Shown here: one piece after another, positions 10,718-19,350 of the stretch | Numbering within the stretch: the stretch's first letter is position 1 | Layout of the letters: each line of letters begins with the position of its first letter | Notes under the pieces: model-generated | Seen by the model: the letters and a program-made list of their open reading frames with translations, nothing else | Told to the model about the DNA's origin: nothing | Database searches by the model: none | NCBI RefSeq assembly: GCF_014205845.1 | Contig: NZ_JACHCR010000021.1 | Location: 73,412 to 137,411 of the forward strand | Source: Mucilaginibacter cryoferens | GTDB taxonomy: Bacteria > Bacteroidota > Bacteroidia > Sphingobacteriales > Sphingobacteriaceae | Direction: 5' to 3' | DNA: 64,000 nucleotides | Program-made: the position numbers and the translations under genes

Positions 10718-13027
10718 TTATTTAGTCCACCAAACAGATGCTGAATGAGTATCACTAGAATTGGTACCAATTTGCACCACAAATTTGCCCGGTTCCCAAT
10801 CATATTTAAGCTGGGTATTGTAAAATTTTAACTGCTCTGGCGTAATGGCAAAACTTACCACTTTAGCCTCGCCCGGCTGCAGCTTTATCTTCTTAAAATT
10901 CTTCAATTCTTTTACCGAGCGGCTAATGCTGGCAACCGGGTCGCTGATGTATAGTTGCACCACCTCTTCGCCGGCAAGTTTGCCGGTATTAGTTACGGTA
11001 ACTGTAGCGGTAAGGGTTTCGTTACCTTTTAAAGTGGTTTTATTTAACTTAACATCGCTATAACCAAATGTGGTATAGCTTAGGCCATAACCAAAAGGAT
11101 AAAGCGGCTCATTAGAAATATCCAGGTAGTTTGATTTAAACTTGGTTGGGCCACTGCTGTACGGGCGGCCGGTGTTTTTATGATTATAATATATAGGTAT
11201 CTGCCCTACACTGCGTGGAAAGGTAGCGGTGATCTTTCCGGCAGGGTTATAATCGCCAAATAAAACATCGGCAATGGCGTTACCCGCTTCGGTACCTGGT
11301 GCCCATACATCTAAAATAGCGGTTGCGTGTTCGTTTTCCCAGGTTAGGGTAAGCGGCCTGCCGTTAAACAATACAATAACCATTGGTTTGCCTAATTTTG
11401 ATAGCGCCTTCAGCATATTTTTCTGAGGCTCCGGGATATCGATATCCGACCTGCTTGACGATTCGCCCGACATGCTTTGCGACTCCCCTACCACGGCAAC
11501 TATCACATCCGATTTGTTGGCCGCGTCTACAGCTTCTTTCAATAGTTCATCCGCAGGTTTCGGATCGATAGAAACCATTCCCGGGCCAAAGTTTAAGCGT
11601 TTTATAAATTCGGCATCCTCGGTAATGTTAGATCCTTTGGCGTAGTTGATAGTAACACCATCGCCCACAACGTTTTTAATACCCTGCATTACACTGATAG
11701 ATTTTTCCCAATCGCCGGCAACAACCCAGGTGCCCAGCATATCGCGCTGGTTATTAGCCAACGGACCAACAAGCGCAATGCTCATCCCCGTTTTTTTCAA
11801 CGGCAGGGTTTGGTTATCATTTTTTAACAATACAAAGGAGTGTTTGGTAATTTCCCTTGCAGCGCTGCGGTTAGCTACAGATAATACATCTGTACTTTCC
11901 CTCGCCACATCCATTGATTTGTAAGGATTATCAAACAAACCCAGTTTATATTTAGCCTCCAACACGCGGCGGCAAGCCTGATCAATCTCCAGCTGGGTTA
12001 TTTTTTTCTCTTGTAATGATTTTTTCAACGTAGTTAAAAAACCTTCGCCAACCATGTCCATATCCAAACCGGCCTTTAAAGCCAGTGCCGATACCATTTG
12101 CAGATCGCCAAGGCCATGGGCTTCCATCTCGTTAACAGCGGTATAATCTGATACCACAAAACCTTTAAACCCCCATTGTTTACGCAACAGATCTGTTAAC
12201 AACCATTGGTTACCCGTGGCAGGTACACCATCAACAGTATTAAATGAGCTCATAAAGCTGCCGGCGCCGGCATCAACAGCGGCTTTGTATGGTGGCAAAT
12301 AATCCTGGTACATTTTAATGCGGCTCATATCAACCGTATTGTATTCGCGACCAGCCTCTGCACCGCCATATAAGGCAAAGTGTTTTACGCAGGCCATTAC
12401 CGCGTCGGCATTTTTCATGCTGGTGCCCTGGTAGCCTTGTACCATGGCTTTTGCAACCTGGCCGCCATACCATGGGTCTTCGCCAGAGCCTTCTGAAATA
12501 CGGCCCCAACGTGGGTCGCGGGCAATATCAACCATGGGCGAAAATACCCAGCTTAATCCCTCTGCTGTAGCTTCTTTAGCTGCTATATGCGCCGATTGTT
12601 TGATGAGGTCCATATCCCACGTTGCCGACATACCCAAAGGAATAGGGAAAATAGTACGATGCCCGTGAATAACATCTAAACCAAATATTAACGGGATATG
12701 CAATCTCGAATTTTTTACGGCTGCTTCCTGTACCTCTTTGGTTTGCGCTGCACCCCAGATACCGAAAACGCCACCTATTGCGCCTTTTTTAATTTTTTCT
12801 TCAACACCCTTATTTACCACCGAACCTGTTGTTGGCGCGCCAATAGTTACCAGGTTTAATTGACCTATCTTTTCATCAAGGGTCATTTTTTTTAATAAAC
12901 CGCTTACAAAAACATTCATTTTGGCATCTTCGGTTTGGCTTTGGGCCGATGCCTTACCAAAAGGCAGCAACACCACACAAAGCGGAATAACCCTGGCAAT
13001 AATTCGGGCAGAAAAGTACTTGTTCAT
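10718..13027 (-). CDS. bglX: Glycoside hydrolase family 3 beta-glucosidase, periplasmic (BglX-type)
   Basis: A 769-residue exported enzyme: signal peptide to about residue 29 (FGKASAQ), GH3 N-terminal TIM-barrel with KHF (215-217) and the nucleophile Asp294 in VVSDYTAV, the GH3 C-terminal sandwich (about 395-620, GESQSMSGESSSRSDID likely carrying the acid/base region) and a fibronectin-III-like C-terminal domain (about 680-755). Length and domain order match BglX. It removes terminal beta-linked glucose (possibly other beta-hexoses) from oligosaccharides. It is transcribed divergently from the Nudix-fold regulator, and the shared 199-bp gap holds a long palindrome, so control by that regulator is likely. 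Confidence 0.93.
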   Translation of the reverse strand: MNKYFSARIIARVIPLCVVLLPFGKASAQSQTEDAKMNVFVSGLLKKMTLDEKIGQLNLVTIGAPTTGSVVNKGVEEKIKKGAIGGVFGIWGAAQTKEVQEAAVKNSRLHIPLIFGLDVIHGHRTIFPIPLGMSATWDMDLIKQSAHIAAKEATAEGLSWVFSPMVDIARDPRWGRISEGSGEDPWYGGQVAKAMVQGYQGTSMKNADAVMACVKHFALYGGAEAGREYNTVDMSRIKMYQDYLPPYKAAVDAGAGSFMSSFNTVDGVPATGNQWLLTDLLRKQWGFKGFVVSDYTAVNEMEAHGLGDLQMVSALALKAGLDMDMVGEGFLTTLKKSLQEKKITQLEIDQACRRVLEAKYKLGLFDNPYKSMDVARESTDVLSVANRSAAREITKHSFVLLKNDNQTLPLKKTGMSIALVGPLANNQRDMLGTWVVAGDWEKSISVMQGIKNVVGDGVTINYAKGSNITEDAEFIKRLNFGPGMVSIDPKPADELLKEAVDAANKSDVIVAVVGESQSMSGESSSRSDIDIPEPQKNMLKALSKLGKPMVIVLFNGRPLTLTWENEHATAILDVWAPGTEAGNAIADVLFGDYNPAGKITATFPRSVGQIPIYYNHKNTGRPYSSGPTKFKSNYLDISNEPLYPFGYGLSYTTFGYSDVKLNKTTLKGNETLTATVTVTNTGKLAGEEVVQLYISDPVASISRSVKELKNFKKIKLQPGEAKVVSFAITPEQLKFYNTQLKYDWEPGKFVVQIGTNSSDTHSASVWWTK

Positions 13028-13150
13028 TTTTTTAATTTACGTTGTAAGGATATTGATTAACAAAATATGGATAGGTAAAAAGCGCGATCTGGCGCCTGTT
13101 AACTATTTAATTAAAAACTTACCGGTGATAATTGGCTATATTACAACAAC

Positions 13151-13183
13151 TTTACAATTGTGTATAAAGTACACAATTGTAAA
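13151..13183. promoter_or_regulatory. 33-bp perfect palindromic operator between bglX and the Nudix regulator
   Basis: Left arm TTTACAATTGTGTA (13151-13164), spacer TAAAG, right arm TACACAATTGTAAA (13170-13183): 14 of 14 bases pair. Each arm also contains the self-complementary core ACAATTGT. It lies 44 bp before the regulator start and 123 bp before the bglX start. No other gene uses this gap, so it is the natural binding site for the adjacent regulator (inference). The right arm ends 22 bp before a TATTTTTG box. Confidence 0.8.
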
Positions 13184-13205
13184 TATTATAATTAAATAAT
13201 CAAAG

Positions 13206-13213
13206 TATTTTTG
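13206..13213 (+). promoter_or_regulatory. TAnnTTTG-type -7 box for the Nudix regulator gene
   Basis: TATTTTTG matches the Bacteroidota -7 consensus exactly and lies 13 bp before the ATG at 13227, which would give a very short leader. No clear -33 TTG is present; the palindrome covers that position, as expected for an autorepressed promoter. Confidence 0.5.
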
Positions 13214-13226
13214 TAGAATAGCAAAA

Positions 13227-13988
13227 ATGTTGACCAGAGAAGAGCTTATTGAGTATAGCGACGAGGCGCGTAAAAACTACCTCGAACATATTTCTATTGA
13301 TTGTGTGGTTTTTGGCTTTCACGAAGGCCAGATGAAAGTACTATTGTTAAAAAATATAGGTGAAGAAAAATGGTACCTGCCGGGTGGCTTTGTGCTTAAG
13401 CCCGAACCCATTGAAATGGCGGCAAACCGTATATTAAATGAACGTACAGGTTTGGATAAGATCTTTTTACAACAATTTCACGTTTTTGGCGCTCCCGACC
13501 GCTCAAAAGTACACAATGACATGTATGCCGATATGCTGCCGCCCGAGCAAAACTGGTTCTCCAACCGATTTTTGTCAATAGGTTATTATGCATTGGTCGA
13601 TTTTTCTGAAGTTACGCCCAAGGCCGACCGTTTTTCTGAACTTTGCGGCTGGCGCGATCTGGACGATATGCCCACCATGGAATTGGACCACGAACTGATA
13701 TTTAAAACCGCGCTGGATACCTTACGCCTGCAGTTAAATTACCAACCTATTGGTTATAACCTGATGCCAAAGGAATTTACCATGCCCGAACTGCAAAAAC
13801 TGTACGAAACCATACTGGACAAAAAATTAGACCGGCGCAATTTTCAACGCCGTATACTGGCTTTTGGCATCCTTAACCGCGCGGAGCAACCCCGTAAAGG
13901 AGGTGCCCATAAGGCACCATATTTATACTCGTTTGATCTGGAGGGCTATCGTCACGCGTTGACGGAGGGCTTTAAGGGAGGGTGGTAA
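13227..13988 (+). CDS. Nudix-domain transcriptional regulator with C-terminal winged helix (NrtR/AraR-like)
   Basis: A 253-residue protein with an N-terminal Nudix fold (about residues 20-150) and a C-terminal winged-helix region (about 170-245, TMPELQKLYETILDKKLDRRNFQRRILAFGIL) as in the NrtR group of sugar-responsive regulators. The Nudix box reads GGFVLKPEPIEMAANRIL then NERTGL: the glycine and first glutamate are kept, but the REUxEE core is RILNER, so the metal-binding glutamates are mostly lost. That argues for a ligand sensor, not a hydrolase (inference). It is divergent from bglX across a perfect palindrome and is followed 21 bp later by an unknown lipoprotein gene. Confidence 0.88.
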   Translation: MLTREELIEYSDEARKNYLEHISIDCVVFGFHEGQMKVLLLKNIGEEKWYLPGGFVLKPEPIEMAANRILNERTGLDKIFLQQFHVFGAPDRSKVHNDMYADMLPPEQNWFSNRFLSIGYYALVDFSEVTPKADRFSELCGWRDLDDMPTMELDHELIFKTALDTLRLQLNYQPIGYNLMPKEFTMPELQKLYETILDKKLDRRNFQRRILAFGILNRAEQPRKGGAHKAPYLYSFDLEGYRHALTEGFKGGW

Positions 13989-14009
13989 ACAACAAACCAT
14001 TTAATAAAG

Positions 14010-14663
14010 ATGAAATTAAACCAAGCTTTTAGCTTATGTACAATATGCATAATCATAAGCTTGGTTTCTTGTCACAGTCCCTATCCTTCATCTACAGCAA
14101 AAGCGAAGATTTCTGCCGTTGCCACCAAACTTAAACAAAAGCCAGATCAGGATTCTCTCCTTCAACCAGTTCGTGTATACGCAAAGGAAGATAGCTCATG
14201 TGTTATTGTAAATGGCAAAACTCTTTGTATCTCAAAAAAACACTCAATTGATCTAAAAAAAGCTTACCCCTACATTCGCGAAATAAAAAATGGAATAGTT
14301 CATAAAACAAGTTGCTTAACTTTAGGCGATTTCACTTTAATTACAACTAACAGTGGTACCGACCGCGGCTATACCGAATTATATGCAATAGATAATAAAA
14401 CTAAAACCCTGGTAAAAGACAAACAATTTAAAAGAGACCACTTATCAGGTTTCGGAGTTTTTGTAGTTAATGACTACAAAATATTCACCATGCATAAATA
14501 TTATTATGATAAAAAAGACGATTTCAAATCGTCAGGTTCATTATACACCATAAAAAACGATCTGTTTATTTATATAAAAAGCAGAATAGAAAAAGAGGAG
14601 ATTAGCGAAAGTGATAGCGCCATCATTAATTTTTCGCAAAGACCACTCAATAAAAAGTTCTAA
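14010..14663 (+). CDS. Hypothetical lipoprotein
   Basis: A 217-residue protein with a lipoprotein signal (hydrophobic stretch ending LVSC, Cys21) and a Ser/Lys-rich linker. I do not recognise a domain. The body has SCLTLGDFTLITTNSGTD and repeated Lys-Asp clusters. Base composition is much lower in G+C than the flanking genes: 15 of 60 bases at 14281-14340. Only 21 bp separate it from the Nudix regulator, so it may be read from the same message, though the composition suggests later acquisition. Confidence 0.7.
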   Translation: MKLNQAFSLCTICIIISLVSCHSPYPSSTAKAKISAVATKLKQKPDQDSLLQPVRVYAKEDSSCVIVNGKTLCISKKHSIDLKKAYPYIREIKNGIVHKTSCLTLGDFTLITTNSGTDRGYTELYAIDNKTKTLVKDKQFKRDHLSGFGVFVVNDYKIFTMHKYYYDKKDDFKSSGSLYTIKNDLFIYIKSRIEKEEISESDSAIINFSQRPLNKKF

Positions 14664-14691
14664 GCTTCCACCCTAATTTTACCGTACAAAT

Positions 14692-14928
14692 TTACTCTGC
14701 CACATACTCCAGTTTCACCTGCACATTCAGGCTTTCGCTCATTTTGGCAAACTGGCCCGAGTTGCGCGTAAAATCGGGGTCGGTATCCATGTACATATTG
14801 GTAATTCTTACCATTTCGGGATGCTTATCGGTACCTATATTATAGGTAAGGCCTTCGCCACTCTCTAAACTTTGTTTAAGCTCCAGGTATTGTTTACCTG
14901 TTATAATGATCATTTTCTCTGCGGTCAT
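14692..14928 (-). CDS. Small hypothetical protein, 78 residues
   Basis: A short soluble protein, convergent with the preceding lipoprotein gene. It starts MTAEKMIIITGKQYLELKQS and contains GLTYNIGTDKHPEMVRITNM; the alternation suggests a small beta-alpha fold. Codon use matches neighbouring chromosomal genes. No signal peptide, no known motif. A start at the second Met (residue 6) is equally possible. Confidence 0.6.
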   Translation of the reverse strand: MTAEKMIIITGKQYLELKQSLESGEGLTYNIGTDKHPEMVRITNMYMDTDPDFTRNSGQFAKMSESLNVQVKLEYVAE

Positions 14929-15070
14929 GTATTTTAGTTATAGTTGGTAATACTTAAACAAAGCTACAATAGTTTTACCGGTGGCAATATTTACGTATTA
15001 AATTACCTCTTCGGCAGGTTTACCTTCCTGTTTATTATATTTACCGTAAATATAGATATAAACTGGCTTC

Positions 15071-16945
15071 ATGATCAATCTAAAAAAATTACTGCCCGTA
15101 GTTTTGTTATTGGGTAGCACCATAACATCGGCACAAGTTATTTTACCCATCAGTACCACACTGCAAAAAACCTATACAAAAGGCACCCGCACCCAGGGCG
15201 GCGCGCCAGGTAAAAACTACTGGCAAAACACTGCCGATTATAGCATAAAAGTAAACTTCGATCCTAAAACCCGCCAACTTACCGGCACCGTAGGTATAGA
15301 TTATATAAACAACAGTCCGGATACTTTAAAAACAATCGAATTTAAGCTTTACCCCAATATCTATAAAAAAGGCGCTATCAGAGACATGCCCATATCGCCA
15401 AATGATTTAACAGATGGCGTGCAGATAAAATCCATGAGTATGGATAATCAACCGCTGGATAGTACCAAACATCGTATTAACGGTACCAATATGTCGTTGA
15501 AAGTAACGCCCATAGCTCCAAAACAAAAAGTTCATTTAGATATCGCCTACGCTTACACCCTCAACAAAACATCGCATATCCGTACCGGACAGGTTGATGA
15601 CGGGGCTTTTTTTATAGCTTACTTTTTTCCACGCGTAGCTGTTTATGACGACATTGACGGCTGGAACGAGTTCCCATACATAGGCTCGCAGGAGTTTTAT
15701 AACGATTTCTGTCATTTTAATGCCGAGATAACCGTACCCGGCGATTACCAGGTGTGGGCCACCGGCAATCTCAAAAATGCCGACGAAGTTTACAACCCCA
15801 AATATGTAAAACTGATAACAGCGGCCAGCCAGGACGATAAAGTGACCGACATTGTAACGGAGGCCGATTTAGCCGCAGGCGATGTTACCAAAAAGAATGC
15901 TACCAACACCTGGAAATTTGAGGCCGATAGCGTTACCGACCTGGCCTTTGCCACCAGTAACCATTATATATGGAAAGCAAGCAGCCTGGTGGTTGACCCC
16001 ATTACTAAAAGGCGGACCCGGGTTGATGCCGTATTTAACCCCACCCATAAAGACTATTTTGAGGTAGTGAACTATGCCCGCAAAACGGTAGAAACCATGA
16101 GTTACAAATTTCCAAAATGGCCTTACCCATACCCGCACGAAACCGTTTTTGATGGCCTCGACCAAATGGAATACCCCATGATGGTAAACGATAACCCGCT
16201 TGAACAAAGTGACGATGCTATTGAACTTACCGATCACGAGATATTTCACACCATGTTCCCTTTTTATATGGGTATTAACGAAACCAAATACGGTTTTATG
16301 GACGAGGGTTGGGCAACCATTGGCGAGTGGCTGATAAGCCCGGAGATAGATCCTAAAATTGTAGATTTTTATGGCATGGAAGCGGTTAACACTTCCGCCG
16401 GCTCTGAGCAGGATGCCCCTATCATGACGCTTACCCCGGCCCAAACCGGCATAGCCAAATTTACCGACAACTATCCTAAACCCGGCCTGGGCTACCTCTA
16501 TGTAAAAGAGATGCTGGGCGACGAGCTATTTACCAAAGCCCTGCACAATTACATCAACCTTTGGCATGGCAAACACCCCATGCCTTATGATTTTTTTAAT
16601 TGTATGAACACCGGCGCAGGCATCAACATCAACTGGTTTTGGAAAAACTGGTTCTTTGATAACGGCATCCCAGATCTGGCTATCAGCAAAGTAGCTCACG
16701 TAGCATCAAAATACACAGTAACCATCACCAGTATTGGCAACAAAGCCGTACCGGTACACCTCACCATTTTTTATGCCGATGGCAGCAAGCAAACGGCCGG
16801 CACAAGTATAGCCGCATGGGCAAAAGGCAACAAAACAACCGTGTTAAATTTCACAGCTAAAAAAGGTAAAATAACCCAAATAGTTTTGGGCACTACTTAC
16901 GATGCAGATTCGGACAAGAGCAATAACGTTTGGAAACCGTTGTAG
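15071..16945 (+). CDS. M1-family zinc aminopeptidase, secreted
   Basis: A 624-residue metallopeptidase with a signal peptide ending about residue 22 (STITSAQ). The N-terminal beta domain (about 50-270) is followed by the gluzincin core: QMEYPMMV at about 370, equivalent to the GxMEN substrate loop, HEIFH at 389-393 and the third zinc ligand Glu412 (HExxH-x18-E). The catalytic tyrosine region is further on in the helical part. Such exported M1 enzymes trim peptides in the periplasm for amino-acid supply. It appears to be a single-gene unit; the 3' gap carries a dispersed palindromic repeat. Confidence 0.92.
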   Translation: MINLKKLLPVVLLLGSTITSAQVILPISTTLQKTYTKGTRTQGGAPGKNYWQNTADYSIKVNFDPKTRQLTGTVGIDYINNSPDTLKTIEFKLYPNIYKKGAIRDMPISPNDLTDGVQIKSMSMDNQPLDSTKHRINGTNMSLKVTPIAPKQKVHLDIAYAYTLNKTSHIRTGQVDDGAFFIAYFFPRVAVYDDIDGWNEFPYIGSQEFYNDFCHFNAEITVPGDYQVWATGNLKNADEVYNPKYVKLITAASQDDKVTDIVTEADLAAGDVTKKNATNTWKFEADSVTDLAFATSNHYIWKASSLVVDPITKRRTRVDAVFNPTHKDYFEVVNYARKTVETMSYKFPKWPYPYPHETVFDGLDQMEYPMMVNDNPLEQSDDAIELTDHEIFHTMFPFYMGINETKYGFMDEGWATIGEWLISPEIDPKIVDFYGMEAVNTSAGSEQDAPIMTLTPAQTGIAKFTDNYPKPGLGYLYVKEMLGDELFTKALHNYINLWHGKHPMPYDFFNCMNTGAGININWFWKNWFFDNGIPDLAISKVAHVASKYTVTITSIGNKAVPVHLTIFYADGSKQTAGTSIAAWAKGNKTTVLNFTAKKGKITQIVLGTTYDADSDKSNNVWKPL

Positions 16946-17057
16946 GGAGCAAAGATTTTTGGAACAAGGATTAAGACCTTTGAAGGGTGATGATAGTAAA
17001 ACGGCGTCAGTGCGGATTAACCTAAAAAAAACAGTAATGACATTCTCTCAAAACCTT

Positions 17058-17148
17058 GTCATGCTGAGGTACGAAGCGATCTATTCGCAGACTATACAGG
17101 ACGAATACGCATGGTGTAGAATAGATTCTTCACTACGTTCAGAATGAC
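17058..17148. repeat. Dispersed palindromic repeat, GTCATGCTGAG type
   Basis: About 91 bp bounded by GTCATGCTGAG and TTCAGAATGAC, with GGTACGAAGCGATCTATTCG answered by an imperfect complement (GAATAGATTCTTCACTACG). A related element lies at 46604-46706. The rest of the 306-bp gap before nhaA has nothing else apart from the doubled words CTACTTGATACT just before its start codon. Confidence 0.6.
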
Positions 17149-17251
17149 AAAAAGGAGTAATTTAAAACTTGTAATGGGTAGGTACAGATCCCGCCCGAAC
17201 AAATGAAGCTGTCTTGCTACTTGATACTAACTACTTGATACTTATAAAACC

Positions 17252-18550
17252 ATGCGCCAAAAACTACCTATTGATAAATTCACCGAACCGGTAAGCAGGT
17301 TTATACACCAGGAGCATACCAGTGGTATTGTGCTTTTTATTAGTGTTCTGGCAGCTATTATATGGGTAAATTCTCCTTTTTCGCATTCGTACCACCAGGT
17401 TTGGGACCTTAAAGTATCAATGAGTATTGGGCATTATGCCCTCAATCATCCATTACATTTATGGATCAATGACGGTTTGATGGCCATCTTTTTCTTTGTA
17501 ATTGGGCTCGAACTCAAACGCGAATTTATGGCCGGCGAACTATCTACCATAAAAAAAGCATCGCTGCCTATGGTAGCCGCTTTAGGCGGAATGATAGTGC
17601 CTGCCCTTATCTACTTTTTTATCAACAAAGGCACCCCATCGGCACATGGCTGGGGTATCCCTATGGCTACAGATATTGCCTTCGCGTTGGCTTTATTATC
17701 AATTGCCGGCAAACATATTCCATCATCGGTAAAGGTATTTCTATCAGCATTGGCTGTAGCCGATGATCTGGGCGCTGTACTGGTAATAGCTATATTCTAC
17801 AGCGCACATATCGACTTTGCCCCGCTCACTATAGGCTTTTGCTTGCTCACCTTTTTGCTTATCGGCAATAAACTGGGCATCCGCAATATTATTTTTTACC
17901 TGGTAATAGGCTTTGCCGTTTGGGTGGCGTTTTTACTTTCGGGCGTACACGCCACCATAGCAGGCGTATTGGTAGCCTTTACCATCCCGGCGCGTACCCG
18001 CGTCAACGAAAAAAGTTATGCCGAAAGTCTGCGCAAGCTATTATTTGATTTTGAAGAACAAATTCCGAATAACAGCACTCTTACCACACCAGAGCAACAC
18101 CATACCATCGAAAAAATAAAGAAGCTAAATGCCGATGCCGAAACGCCGCTGCAAAAGATAGAGTATGGCCTGCATCCCTGGGTTGCTTTTGTGGTGATGC
18201 CACTTTTTGCGCTGGCAAACGCGGGGATAATGATAGGTGCAAACTTCTTCTCCTCGCTACTTAATCCCGTAAGTATGGGCGTTGCTATTGGCCTGGTAGC
18301 CGGTAAATTTATTGGCGTACTGGTAGCCACCTGGCTTATGGTAAAATTTGGCGCCCAGCTACCTGCAAACTCCAACTGGAAACAAATAACAGGCGTTGCG
18401 CTGCTGGCCGGGGTTGGTTTTACTATGTCGCTCTTTATCTCGGGCTTAGCCTTTACCCATCCAGAAATGGTTGACCAGGCTAAATATGGAATTTTACTGG
18501 CTTCGTTGTTGGCAGGGATTTTGGGTGTGATTGTGTTGAAAAAGTCATAA
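17252..18550 (+). CDS. nhaA: Na+/H+ antiporter NhaA
   Basis: A 432-residue inner-membrane protein with about 12 hydrophobic helices. Family signatures: GLELKREFMAGEL after the second helix, ATDIAFALALL (Asp of helix IV) and LAVADDLGAVLVIAIFYS (the paired Asp of helix V that carry Na+ and H+). The C-terminal helices include AGVGFTMSLFISGLAF, another NhaA signature. It expels sodium in exchange for protons, supporting salt and alkaline pH tolerance. It stands alone between two repeat-bearing gaps. A charged cytosolic insert (about residues 255-300, EEQIPNNSTLTTPEQHH) is a normal family feature in this phylum. Confidence 0.95.
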   Translation: MRQKLPIDKFTEPVSRFIHQEHTSGIVLFISVLAAIIWVNSPFSHSYHQVWDLKVSMSIGHYALNHPLHLWINDGLMAIFFFVIGLELKREFMAGELSTIKKASLPMVAALGGMIVPALIYFFINKGTPSAHGWGIPMATDIAFALALLSIAGKHIPSSVKVFLSALAVADDLGAVLVIAIFYSAHIDFAPLTIGFCLLTFLLIGNKLGIRNIIFYLVIGFAVWVAFLLSGVHATIAGVLVAFTIPARTRVNEKSYAESLRKLLFDFEEQIPNNSTLTTPEQHHTIEKIKKLNADAETPLQKIEYGLHPWVAFVVMPLFALANAGIMIGANFFSSLLNPVSMGVAIGLVAGKFIGVLVATWLMVKFGAQLPANSNWKQITGVALLAGVGFTMSLFISGLAFTHPEMVDQAKYGILLASLLAGILGVIVLKKS

Positions 18551-18567
18551 ATACATTTGTACCAATT

Positions 18568-18625
18568 CCCGCGAGGTTAGCGCAGCCTAACTCGTGGGTA
18601 AACCAGGTGTAAGCTTCCAGCTTAC
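18568..18625. repeat. Dispersed repeat, CCCGCGAGGTTAGCGCAG type
   Basis: The text CCCGCGAGGTTAGCGCAG followed by TAACTCGTGGGTAA and the hairpin GTAAGCT-TCC-AGCTTAC. A second copy with the same words is at 46448-46494. It borders the large tandem array. Confidence 0.65.
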
Positions 18626-18692
18626 GTAAGATAAAAGGCAGATAAAATATTACCCACGATCTACAAGCAGATAAAAGACCTATTATCGGGTG

Positions 18693-19340
18693 CATTTTCT
18701 TTAACCAGGCACAAATTATATTGGCCGAACCTACGGTTCTCTTTTATCTCATTTATATTACCACGGGTTAAAACCCGTGGCTACAATATTGGTCGGGGCG
18801 ATGCCCCTTTAACGGTCATCAGTAAATTTGAAATTGCAGCCCAAGAGCCGTAGGCTCGATGCATACTGTAGCCACGGGTTTCAACCCGTGGTAATATAAA
18901 AACCAAAGTATTGAGTGCCAGCGGCACGGACCATTTTCTTTAACCAGGCGTAGATTATATTATCCGAACCTACGGTTCTCTTTTATCTACATTTATATTA
19001 CCACGGGTTAAAACCCGTGGCTACAATATTGGTCGGGGCGATGCCCCTTTAACGGTCATCAGTAAATTTGAAATTGCAGCCCAAGAGCCGTAGGCTCGAC
19101 GCATACTGTAGCCACGGGTTTCAACCCGTGGAATGCGCAAACGTATTATGGAGTGCCATCGGCACGGACCATTTTCTTTAACCAGGTCCAGATTATATTG
19201 GCCGAACCTACGGTTCTCTTTTATCTGCATTTATATTACCACGGGTTAAAACCCGCGGCTACAATATTTACCAGGGCGATGCCCCTTTCCTTGATATCAA
19301 TAAATTTATAATCGCAGCTCAAGAGCTAGCCAATCATCTA
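18693..19340. repeat. Tandem array of about 2.7 units of a 239-bp multi-hairpin repeat
   Basis: Three units begin with CATTTTCTTTAACCAGG at 18693, 18932 and 19170 (periods 239 and 238); the third breaks off near 19340. Each full unit is a chain of short perfect hairpins: GAACC-TAC-GGTTC, CCACGGGTT-AA-AACCCGTGG, GGGGC-GAT-GCCCC, GAGCC-GTA-GGCTC, CCACGGGTT-TC-AACCCGTGG and GTGCC-AGC-GGCAC. Four of the six have 5-bp arms and 3-nt loops. The array fills the convergent gap between nhaA and the alpha-galactosidase gene. No coding sequence is supported inside it. Confidence 0.9.
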
Positions 19341-19350
19341 CACATCCAAC

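Noticed and set aside
15869..16444. 191-residue frame antisense to the M1 peptidase
   Set aside because: Shadow of a well-supported gene with catalytic motifs.
19021..19230. 69-residue minus-strand open frame
   Set aside because: Lies entirely within the hairpin array; its codons are repeat words.
18693..19340. Possible CRISPR array
   Set aside because: The period is 239 bp, repeats include the whole unit, there are no unique spacers and no cas genes; it is a tandem palindromic repeat.
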